A stretch of 64,000 bases of DNA, taken from the NCBI GenBank assembly GCA_949775045.1, contig OX459095.1, positions 27,264,978-27,328,977 of the forward strand, written 5' to 3'. Positions within the stretch are counted from its first letter, which is position 1. Each line of letters starts with the position of its first letter. A program made the translations under genes and the position numbers. The DNA comes from Metridium senile (taxonomy: Eukaryota > Cnidaria > Anthozoa > Actiniaria > Metridiidae). Under the pieces are notes generated by a model. It made no database searches, was not told where the DNA came from, and saw nothing but the letters and a program-made list of their open reading frames with translations. Shown here piece by piece: positions 10,857 to 22,200 of this stretch.

Positions 10857-12950
10857 TAAACACTGTCTGTGAGCAAAAAAATAATTTGGCACTTTTCAAT
10901 AATACATGCATTATTTATAGTTATCAAACAATAAAATTAATTATTTAGGTATTTAAAGTAGAACTTATGTAGCTTATTATTGTTTGTAAATTGTTTTAAA
11001 TTAAATTAAAATAAAAAAAAGAACTTACGTTTATGTTTTGTTGCACATGCACATGCACTATTTAGTATGTATGCCCTACTCAAACAAGACATTTTGTTAC
11101 CTTGCTTGATTTCTTTTTAAGTTCTTCAGAGTGCTTGTGTTGAATATGGGATGGTACAATGTCCTTGAATATTCCAAAACTCTTGAAGTGCTCAACAAAT
11201 ATTCTTGAAACAATGACTACAAAGTCCTTCATTAGTCCTTTTTGTTCTGCAGGGCTGGGTAAAATAGCTGCATTTGGAAGGTCCAAGATATCAGCAATTG
11301 GTTTATCATCACAATATTCCAATGGGTTTACCCTGTCAGTCACTGCATTGTGGTTACACCAGTGATTATCTCTATTTTGGTTATCTGATGTCATGTCAGA
11401 CACTGTTATCATGATGTCAAGATTATCCAAGACAAGGCTGTAGCTAGGAGGTCTCTCAATCTTTGCTATTTCTTCTTTCACATTATGTAGTTTTTGCTTT
11501 GTTGATTCTAACATGTCTTGGCTATCACCGGATTCGATCACTTGCTTTTGTAACTCATTCAGTTGATCATTTAGACTGGCCTTTTTCACTGTAAGTTCCC
11601 TGTCTTCCTTCAAGTATCTTGAAATGTCTTCTCGCTGTTGCACAAGTGATATGCAATAATCTGCACCAACATCTTCTAGAACTTTATTCAAACTTTTTGG
11701 GGACATACACAAGCCAAGATGGTTTAGACGTACAATACCCTTTAATGAAAAGTACAGTAATTATATTAATCAGTCATTACATCAGGGCAGGCCTGGAAAT
11801 ATAGCCTGGGAAGTGACCTAACACTCAACATCCAGCAGTTTCATGCTCTTTCAACAGTATTAATTCTGGGGGTACTGATTGTAACAGGGTCTTAACAATA
11901 AGTCATTCAGCATTTTTTTAACTTGAGGGCTGGGGAAAACCCATCATATACTCTGTGGTTTAATTCAATAAAAATTGATACATTTGATACATTTGAGTAA
12001 ATATGCATATAATCACTTTGTCAACTCTTAAAACAAACTTAAACAACATAATTTACCTTCTTAGATGTTCCAGCAGCTCTTAAAGTAAGACTTATCAAGT
12101 AGGGAATCAAACTCATTGCAGGATCTCTCACTTTCAAAAGCACACCAGCAGCAAGAAGTATTCCTGGGACTTTTGTCTTTGACTCTACACCTTTCTTTTT
12201 TGAAAGCTTTGGGACTGCCACTGACATAAGAACATCATTTATAAGAGGTGCTTTCTCCATTATTTCCTTGCCAACCAGTTCCCACGAGAAAGTAGTGAGA
12301 GTTTCCTTAGTTGGTGTTTTTAAGAGGGATGGGGATTTAGTTGAACACAATTGCTTTGCTTCTCCTTCAATCTCAGCACATATCAGCTCCATTATGTTAT
12401 CCTTAAGCTTCTTATTTGAAAGAACAGCAGTTGCAATTGACTTTAAGCTTGCGTTTCTTGCTAAGGCCTTGCCTACTTTGTGGAGATCTACAGGTAAATG
12501 GCTGGACTTTTTGCCACTTGAATACTGGATTGTTATCTAAAAAAAATGTTGTCAAATTAGGACAAACTACAATGTACAGGAACAGTACAAACATCAAACA
12601 TGACTGTTTTGTCCGTTAACATTTTCCTTTATTCGTTTTATTTTATTTTTATATATATTGTAAAACATAACTATGATTTACCTCAATAGCTTGACATTCT
12701 TGCTGCAATACAATTTCTTTCGCAGTCTCAGTCTGAATGTTGATATCGACGGTGCCTTCATAACAGCATGTTTCCCGCTGTTGTTGGAAAGCAGGGGCCG
12801 GTAACAAAGGCTCAAAAATCGCTCTTGGTTCTTCTTCCAGATCAAATGCCTGCTCATGTTGTGGCTTTGCTACTGAGAATGCCAGACTCTTCGCTGAGCG
12901 ACTTCTGATCGAGTTTTCTGGTTCGATGTCTGACGGCAGTCCACGTTTCG

Positions 12951-14138
12951 CACAGGTAGCCCAAGCTCACTGTTAGTGTTGATTTACTAAGGGATATATG
13001 GGTACTTTTGAACTTTCGATTTTTTGCCTTAAAATTTAATAAAATTCAATAAAACTCTTACCGTGTCTTCTTGTTGATCTCTTTAATCCTCTGAGTTAAT
13101 TTCAGCCGATTTCGTTCAGGAAAAATTACCTTCTCCCTGCCTTACATAAGAGGAGGAAAGGTAGGAAGCGAGCGCCTCCGAACCGCCTCCAAACTGCTCA
13201 ACTCGATCCCAAATATTTCGCCAAAAAAGCTTTCCAATCCAAATATTTTCTCCCAGGGATTCCAATGGATAGATAAGCCATCCATTTATGCCAACGGATT
13301 TCAAAGTAAAGCTTTTTAGCAGCCACTAGCCTCCATTAAGTTCGACGAAACGCTTTCAAAATTCGCTTCAAACACCGTGACCCCATTATCTATGGGCACC
13401 CAAAGCCGTTAAATCTCAGAGAGAGACTGGGAACTAACAAATAACTGACCTTTCCACGGGGACACGGGATTCAAAGAATGTCAATATTATATTTAATTCA
13501 GAACTTACTAGATTTGAAGAGAAATATACGAGCTCGTTTTCATTACTTTTCTTTACAAAATCTCTATTTTCGTTACGGTTTTCCTTTTAAATTTTGTATT
13601 TGTAACGACATTCTTTGAATCCCGTGTCCCCGTGGAAAGGTCAGTTATTTGTTAGTTCCCAGTCTCTCTCTGAGATTTAACGGCTTTGGGTGCCCATAGA
13701 TAATGGGGTCACGGTGTTTGAAGCGAATTTTGAAAGCGTTTCGTCGAACTTAATGGAGGCTAGTGGCTGCTAAAAAGCTTTACTTTGAAATCCGTTGGCA
13801 TAAATGGATGGCTTATCTATCCATTGGAATCCCTGGGAGAAAATATTTGGATTGGAAAGCTTTTTTGGCGAAATATTTGGGATCGAGTTGAGCAGTTTGG
13901 AGGCGGTTCGGAGGCGCTCGCTTCCTACCTTTCCTCCTCTTATGTAAGGCAGGGAGAAGGTAATTTTTCCTGAACGAAATCGGCTGAAATTAACTCAGAG
14001 GATTAAAGAGATCAACAAGAAGACACGGTAAGAGTTTTATTGAATTTTATTAAATTTTAAGGCAAAAAATCGAAAGTTCAAAAGTACCCATATATCCCTT
14101 ACTAAATCAACACTAACAGTGAGCTTGGGCTACCTGTG
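12951..14138. mobile_element. Foldback (long-arm palindrome) element inserted in the transposase exon
   Basis: Two 532-bp arms (12951-13482 and 13607-14138) in inverted orientation surround a 124-bp spacer. Their encoded 62-residue frames (13116-13304 minus, 13785-13973 plus) are identical, so the arms are nearly or fully identical. The termini read CACAGGTAGCCCAAGCTCAC. GTTTCG flanks both sides (12945-12950 and 14139-14144), a 6-bp target duplication. Removing the element and one GTTTCG restores the transposase frame exactly, which supports these ends. No transposase is encoded; the 62-residue frames resemble nothing I know. The family is probably non-autonomous. Confidence 0.9.
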
Positions 14139-14644
14139 GTTTCGTCCGTCGTTCAAAGTTGGAATTGAAGCGCTGTAGTAAGTCATTCTTTAATTCATCG
14201 GACTTTTCTTTGTACTTTAAATGATTATCCAGGTCCCTCGAACAGGGAGATTCACAAATATAACGATGTGCACTAGCACTACTGTTCAGAAGTTCTTGCG
14301 GCACTTCTAAAACTTCAACAAGTTTAAGTAATAGCGCGGACGACGTCTTCCCGCCAAGCGATTTTCGTTTACGCTGATTTTTCTCTTCCTTCTGACAAAT
14401 AATACATCCGATGGGGTTGTTTAAAGATACACACGTTTTACTAGGGGTTGTTTCGATGGACATTCTTCATCTTGTAAGTCATCAGGTAGTTTATTCGAGC
14501 TTTCGAGCTTGCAAAATACGACTTTGACAATCAGATGTTTTGGAAAGTTTGTTTATTTTAGCTTACATTACAACAAATTTCACTTCCGTTTCCGTTTTTT
14601 TATGCTAATAGCATAATTACGTCACGGACATGCGCGACACGTTT

Positions 14645-14721
14645 CTAAGCCGATGCGCCCAGCCGTTAGTGGGGAGAGTATCGCGGGCGCACGAAACCCC
14701 AACGGCTGAAATCTGAGCCTA
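14645..14721. repeat. Right terminal inverted repeat of the AcademH-like element
   Basis: 77 bp, perfect inverted match to 3666-3742. Followed by AGGGGTAAC at 14722-14730. The transposase start codon (14463) lies 182 bp inside. Confidence 0.95.
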
Positions 14722-16282
14722 AGGGGTAACGCGTGACGCGTGATTTAGGCTTAAATAAGTGCGTGATTCGTGACAAATAACGGACGATTTAGTTATTATT
14801 CGTGAATACTATGTTGAACGTGACTTAAATTTGTATGTGATGCGTGAATATCATAAATATCGATTCGTGAAACGTGATGACAAATCCCCCCCCTGTGAGC
14901 TGCTACAGGGAGTAGCCTGAGTATCAGGCCCTCTGGGGAGGGGAAGATGGACTGATACTCAGGCTATACAGGGTGGGGAACCGAGGGTTAAGGGTTCTCC
15001 TGTTCCCTGACATGGTCCTCGTCTACTCCTTTTGAAAATTATCTTGAATCTTATCACTATATCAAAAATAAAAATAATTATAGTAAAGATGAGATCAAAC
15101 CAATAACCTGAAAAAAGAACAAGAGAGAGATAGAGAGAGAAAGAGAGTACATAATACAGTGGAACCCCACAATACGGCCACCCGCTAATTAATACGGCCA
15201 CCCCGTTATTATTATTCAGTTATTATTAAAGGGGGAGGGTCTACTCGTTGTCCCTTTTAGGGTTTGAAATCAGTGTTTTGGTCCCGCTTAGGGTGATAAT
15301 GACGAGAATGCCCACCTGCTAAGTTTTGTGGCCCCATTTAGGGTATTTTAAATAAAGATCACGGCTTCTTTTCAAAGATTGATTTCAATTTTAAACCCCT
15401 TTCCGGTCCCCCGTATGCGTGAAATTGCATCACTGCATGCAATTTGCTGTGTCGGTACAGTTCCGCCTTATTAGGCTCCGACCTCGTTCCCAGAGCCGGC
15501 TTTTTCCATGAGGAGAAGAGACCCTGGGTGTTTTGGGGTATACCGCTGATATGTAAAATTTACTGGCGCTGTTTTTTTTTTTTTTTTTCTCGATCAAGTC
15601 GATCACAACAAGATAGAACATATTTGTTTTTTTCCCCCGATATTACCCCTCATCATCCTCGGGAACCTAGGGGTTAGTATTCTTTCACTCGTTCCTCCTT
15701 TCCTTTTTTAATCTCTTGGGGTTTTTTATTTTTATTTTTTATTTGAATTGTAAGTAAGTATTATTTTTATTTTTATTTGTGTTTGTATTTTAAATATATT
15801 TGCATTTTTATTTGTAATTGTAAATCAGCACTGCTTATTCCCAACCAACATGAATCTTTTAGTTTTGAGTAAAAAAAACATTCAAACAATAAAACATCTA
15901 AAGGAAAGGAAAAAACAAGGAATATAAAACATTGCGTAACAGAAAACCCGCGAAAATTGTGTAAATGGCGGGCTTTTGCCTTTTATGTCACGTGACCTCT
16001 ATTGCATTGCGCATGACAACAGGAAATGACATGGCGTCGTAGGCCTGTGATCTTTGTAGAATTTTGATAATTTTTATAACCTAAACGTACAGAATTACTT
16101 CATCTTATTCATCTAAACCACAAATACAAATTTGGAAAAGCATTCTTCTATCCTTCTCACTAGAAAAACTCCCATAAACTTTAGAATTCCTTGAAATATT
16201 TCACAATTTGTGGGATTAACCTCTGTTCAGCGTGAAACTGATTTTTCATTCATCTATCGAAGTTTTAAAGTAATATATCTTC
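14722..16282. other. Intergenic region with the presumed PP4C promoter
   Basis: It starts with the right target duplication and a GCGTGA-rich stretch. A short hairpin lies at 14911-14968 (AGTAGCCTGAGTATCAG and complement), and CAGTGGAACCCCACAATACG at 15159 resembles a pogo-like transposon end with no partner seen. A T-run (15572-15588) and AT-rich sequence precede the PP4C start. No TATA box or other promoter element stands out. Confidence 0.5.
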
Positions 16283-19200
16283 ATGGCAGATTGCAGCGAC
16301 TTAGACAGGTAATACTCTGATTAATATTGATATTTATTTGCTCTTCAATACTTTAATATTGTGTATTTATAAAGAGAAAACGATACTGAACTTGGACGTC
16401 CTATTATTCATTAACCTTGTTTAAATCTTCTTTTACATTTTGAAGATTTTTATACAACATGTTTGTCGTGCTTGGCGGATCTTTTCCTGTTTCTCTTTTA
16501 TAACAGGAAACCACTACCGAGCAAAACTAATATCAAGCGTTATTAGTATTCATTGAGTCACAAGAAAGCTTAAAACTAACCTCAGTTTACTAAATAACCT
16601 TCAAAATTTGAAATATTTTTATATGTCATGTTATTGCAATTATTTTTATGTTCTAAGAGTTTCGTATAAAAGTTTTATAAATTGGTTAGCTAGTATTTGT
16701 GTCGATTGGATTTCCTGGTTAAAATCAAAGATTGGTGATCCAATATCAAAGTATATGGTCCATTGATTTATTGATATTTATTGCTATTGGTTTATAGTTC
16801 AATGAATGAAGATTGGAAAACCATTAGTTAACAATTATTAGCTGAAGGCGAAGTGATTATCAATGAATATTTACCAAGCGGCGAGTCTTCGAGCTGCGAG
16901 GTATATATTCACCAATAATCACTCCGCCTGAGGTAAATAAGCATTTTAGTATAAATACAAAGGTGATTATTTCAAAAATGAAAGCAGGAAACAGCATTGA
17001 AGGTAAAAATATTTGATTTTTTAAAAGCGTGACCATCACTCAGAAGTAAAAATTACCTTGAAATAGCTTGACACCAAACTTTAGTAGCTTCTTTAGTCGA
17101 TTTTGGGATAGCATTTTCTTTAAAGTTTTCAATTTAATCTTCGTTAACAGTGACAAAACGACTACTGGCAGCCATTTTGTCCGAAAAGGTGATTATCGGC
17201 TGATAATCCGAGATAGCAAACCAATCAGTGTGCATGATTTTGTATAGTCACCTTGGTATTTATACTAACAAAGTTTAGCATAAATACATAAGTGATTATA
17301 GAAAAACGTGTGTTGTGATTGGTAGAGAAATTCATACTATTGTCAATCACATACAGCATTTCGCATGCTTTTAGAAATAAGAAATGAACAGTTTGTCTTC
17401 TAAAAAGGCTGGATATTTTTACTTTTTGAAATAATCAGTTTTGCATTTATACTAAAACAATTATTCACCTCAGGTTCAGTGAATATCGGTGAATAACAAC
17501 CTGGACTCCATCTTGGTTATTGTTCAATTTACTTCACTTTCAGTGAAAATATATATCTTATTAGACAGTTTGATGTGTAATATGGCTGGATATTTTACGA
17601 GTGAAATGCTGTATTTTGATGAGCCTCTGGGCGAGTGAAAATGCAAGTGAACGAGTAAAATATCCAGCCATATTACACATCAAACTGTCTATAAGTTATT
17701 TATTATCCAACCATCAGAAAAAAGATTTTTGTACCTTTATAAAGCCAAATATTTTTTTACTTTAAAGCTAGCCATAGCGAGTACAAATATTGCTGGATAT
17801 TGTTACTCAATCCAGTCCTACTCCTACAATATTTTTACTCGTCTATGACTAGTTGGATAATAATTGTTAAATATGATCCATTGATTGATTTATATTTATT
17901 TCTAATGGCCAGTTCAATCAATCAATTTATTAAAGTCAGAATGTGCATTAGGGTTGATGTAAAAAGTGTATGACAGTTGATTGTCAATTTGTTATGTACA
18001 GGCATTTGATTGCTAATGCATTGATATAATTATAATGATATCATAATTATTACTTTCTTTACAGTCCTGATTTTCTCAATATCTGTTAAAGTATCAGAAT
18101 TCCATGCATGAGGCCATGGCTCTAATCCTGGCCAGTACATCTGGAGGAGAATGTACTGCATATGACTTTGCAATTTCCATCTGCAAGCTGTCAAATTATG
18201 CATCTTCTCAGATATAGATATTCCACTGCAGGTGTGCACATACCCCTTCTATAGATCTCTTGTTTTTTTATTCTTCAGACAAATTGAGAAGCTTCGGCGG
18301 TGCGAGCTGATCACAGAAAAAGAAGTAAAACAATTATGTGCCAAAGCAAGGTAATGTGTAGTTTTGAATCAAGCTTTAGTCTTCAAATGTTTCTAAGTAA
18401 TAATAATAATAATCTTTAATAGTTTCTCCTCAAAACGGCTATTATGGAACTATGTACAATAAAATATTATGATAATATAAAGAAGTATATATATTAAACA
18501 AATAGGAAATAGGTTATAATAAGATACAAATAATTATAATAAGATAACAATTGGTCTCTTTTGAAGCCAACCCAGACAATAACCAAATTATGGTTAACAA
18601 GTCAACTTTTTATCTCAGGAATATGGAAGGAACTATTTGAGTGTAAAAAAAAAAAAAAAAAATTCATGGACACTGATATTTTAATGGTCTCCTAGACACC
18701 TACAGGTTGTTTGTGTCCTCACACAATGTTCCCTCTCCATACTGCATGTGGACGCCAACTGCAGCTGCATAGGAGAGTGATTTTATGGCTTTAGTGATTT
18801 TGGTTTTTAAACTTGACATTTCCTTCAATTTGACACAAACTAGTTTAGAATAGTTTAAACTCTTGCGAAACCTTACAAGAAAGTACATTATTTTTACCAT
18901 TTATTTATTTCACACTCAATGTCCAAAACACAGTACTTTTAGTGATTTTATGATAGACATACATGTATGATATAGTGATATTGCTACGCATTACTACTTT
19001 TTTCCTTTGAGAGCTTCAAAAAGGTCTGTCTAACGGGGTTGTCAGAAGTTTACACATATGAGGGCCAACTTTAGGGCAGCCGAGTCTGTAGATGAGATCA
19101 AGGCTTCTGTCTGTGCTGACAATCCTGGTGGGCAATCACCTCTTATATTTCTGTTTTTCCTTTCTTTCAGGGAAATATTAGTAGAAGAAAGTAATGTTCA

Positions 19201-22200
19201 AAGTGTAGATTCACCTGTAACTGTAAGTATTGGATGTGCATTTAATAATAATTTGAAACACAAATGCAAGGTTTTATTGGATTTTCAAACACTAGAAAAC
19301 ATGTGAAAGCACAAGGCTGTAGTTTGTGTGCTTTTATTGTAAAGTGTTGGAATCTTGATGAAACACAGCACACAGTTTCAAATAACTTTTTAAACTCTTG
19401 TGTTTAACTGGGGCTCTTGTGTTTCAGTCTTTATTTGAAGTCAGTTAATTGACAAATAGAAATGAAACTTGATTTATGTTTTAATGTATGTTGTTATCTC
19501 ATTTACAGGTGTGTGGTGATATACATGGGCAATTCTATGATCTTAAAGAACTATTCAAGGTATTACTAGGTTATTTAACAGTTATTGTTGAAGGCAAAGT
19601 GCATATCAACGAATAAGATATTCACTGAGCCTGGGGTGGCTAATTGTTTTAATATAAATACAAAATTGATTATGTCATAAAGTAAAAATAACCAGCCTGT
19701 TTTGAAGATAAACTGTTCATTTCCTATTTCTAATAGCGTGTGGAACGCTGTAGGTGATTATTGAGAAATGTTGTAAATTTGTGATATACTAATTAACAAT
19801 TATTCGCCAAAGGCGAAGTGATTATCGGTGAATATTTACCGAGCGGTGAGTCTTCGAGCTGCGAGGTAAATATTCACCGATAATCACTTCGCCTGAGGTG
19901 AATAATTGTTAATTAGTATAAATACAAAGGTGATTATTTCAAAAAAGAAAGAAGGAAACAGCATTGAAAATGAAAATATTTTATTTTTTAAAAGCGCGCG
20001 ATTTTGTATAATCACCTTTGTATTTATACTAATGTGTTATTATTCAATTAGTTTCTGCTCACTTCTAATTAATGATACTTTGGTAATAGGTTGGAGGTGA
20101 TGTACCTGATACGAACTATCTATTCATGGGAGACTTTGTAGACAGAGGGTTTTACAGTGTAGAGACATTTTTATTATTGCTAGCACTCAAGGTTAGTAAT
20201 TGATAATCATAGTGTTTAAGATATTATACATATAATAACACACATATAATGCAGTCTCGGGAAAAACGGCTCTTGGTCGAATCGATGATTTAAACTGAGT
20301 TAAAAGACCTTCAAAAGATGCTAAATGTTTTATAATGTATGTATTTATGCATTCAAATTTAGTTTCAAATGTCTTTGATAGTTTGTTAACCATTTGAGAA
20401 AGAATTATTTGTGATAAAGCGTTTGAATATACGTACGGTCAAAGTTTGACTACACAGTTCGTTTGTTGCGTTTTCAATAAATTCTCGAAGCCACACCCCC
20501 CTCTCTTCTTGGAATTCCGAAATAAAGGACCCCCCTCCTCCCAGGAATTCCGAAATCAAAGACCCCCCCTCCCCAAAGGAATTCCAAAATGCCAACCGTC
20601 GTAGGGCAGGGTATGGTTATTTTCTGGAACAACCCATTGTTAAAACTGGAATTGTATTCCATCTTAAAAATAATTATAAAATAACTACTATAAAACATGC
20701 ATTCTGGATGTTGATAGAGTGTATTTTCTAAAAGAAATAGAAAACATGCTTGCTGTGTTGTGTGCCATTGTATACAGTCAATTCAAAAAACATTGTAGTC
20801 AATAGGCTTCAAGTCTATGTGACTAGACAGAACTATAGCATGGGTAGAAATCACCAAAGCATATAAATGCACACAGTATCTAATGCAATACCACGTGCAC
20901 TCAATCAACTTATTATGAATAATTCGCTTCTTCAGTGATTTCTACCCATGCTACCTTTCGGTCTTGTCACGTAGACTTAAAGCCTATTGACGACAATGTT
21001 TTTTGAATTAACTGAAAAGCTTCATCATTTTCAGCCAATCCTTGAGGAGGTTATTGCTGCAAACAGCATGTCATGCAATTTTGTTTATTATTTCTCACTG
21101 ATATTTGTTTTCATAGTATTATAATATTAAACTGACAACTGATTGACTGATACTGCAAAACCATGCATAAAAGAACCAGACAGTGATTTTCCTGTAAGGC
21201 TGATGTTGTATTATATCAAATGTATTTGAGGTTCTTATACAGCATATCAAATGCCACATTTTCAGACTGAAGGTTATTAATCCACTGTTTTTTTTGGGGG
21301 GGGAGGGGGGGGGTAAATGATTAATACACAGTTTAATCCCACATCATATGAAATACAGCCAATCAGAATGCTTGAAAGCTGTTGTATATTTGGCGGTATT
21401 CAACTGCCTCTTCCCATGAGACATAGCAGGTTCTCTTTAATTTATATGATGTGGGCATACCGTGGAATATCCCAATTAGTCAATTGTATTTTCTAGTATA
21501 GGAAGAGTGGGATATTCCCAATAAGTCATGAGAAAACAAATATGGGTCATTCCACATGAGACATTGAAATAATGAAAATTTGACATTAAAAAGCGTGCTC
21601 CAAAAAGAGAGTTAACTGACTAAGGTTCTCAATGTGATTTTACTGTTAAAATATTATCTATTCTATGTGATATTTACTAAGCAAATTAGGCAATTTTCTT
21701 TTATTTGACTTACTGAATTTGCCATTTGTAATGTCCATCACGTTTCTTGTAATGTCCGTCACACTAAATATTCCCTTTTTTAAAAAAATAGAAAAAACAA
21801 CTAAAAAATGTAGGTCTTCAGTAAGAAAACTTAACCTATAAACAAATGCTAAAAAGCATTTATTTGCTATAAACTTCTCACAATTCACAGGAATTTCACT
21901 TCTAATTTACCCAACTGGAATTAGTGGTAGTTTTAGCTGTAATGTCCGTCACAGTCCTTTTGGACAAAAAACTGACAAGTGGAAAATTATTTCTGAAAAC
22001 GTTTTTCATGCAAATTGTAGACAAGGTTCTAAGACAGTTGTGTGAAAAAATAAATTGTAAGATAATGCAACTGTGTATGAAACACAAGCTTATTTAGGTC
22101 TATGAATGTAATGTCTGTCACGGTGGAATGGCCCATATTCAGTTGACATTTTGACTGACTGTTAGTTACTTGTTTGATTTGATTTATTGGTTTGTTGATT

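Larger units (their letters stand above)
7173..14463 (-). pseudogene. DUF6589/Academ-like DDE transposase, five exons, broken by an insertion
   Basis: Exons (minus strand): 12682-14463 (interrupted), 12057-12536, 11101-11739, 8697-8960 and 7173-8429, all with GT-AG introns in phase 0. Without the 1,188-bp insert and one target copy, exon 1 is 588 bp and the whole is 1,076 codons. Features: N-terminal CIICQ..C..C..H cluster; a coiled-coil (about 390-450); LDNLDI with Asp about 461; VPVVGDQ with Asp about 615; the RLDGLFFQLADWHHENKFLG block; a C2H2 zinc finger (Cys796, Cys801, His815, His819) between the second Asp and the Glu; and MDIDLEHDN with Glu about 956. The Asp, Asp and Glu are my candidates for the DDE triad. 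The block order is what I recall for DUF6589 proteins, which occur in animals and fungi and which I associate with Academ elements. The foldback at 12951-14138 puts a stop soon after codon 110, so this copy should make no full transposase. Confidence 0.85.
3666..14721. mobile_element. AcademH-like DNA transposon carrying helicase and transposase
   Basis: An 11,056-bp element bounded by 77-bp terminal inverted repeats (3666-3742 and 14645-14721) that are identical at every base. The outer end reads TAGGCTCAGATTTCAGCC. The 9-bp AGGGGTAAC stands directly outside both ends (3657-3665 and 14722-14730), which I read as the target-site duplication. Inside are two genes in convergent orientation: a RecQ-like SF2 helicase (+) and a DUF6589-like transposase (-). 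From memory of the literature, Academ elements that encode a helicase instead of an XPG nuclease form the lineage AcademH, reported from animals and fungi with 9-10-bp target duplications; the features here agree. Identical inverted repeats suggest fairly recent insertion. This copy is not autonomous as it stands, because a foldback element interrupts the transposase. Several hairpin elements are nested in its non-coding parts. Confidence 0.88.

Noticed and set aside
13116..13973. Identical 62-residue ORFs on opposite strands as a gene pair
   Set aside because: They lie in the two arms of the foldback element; no domain, and identity follows from the palindrome.
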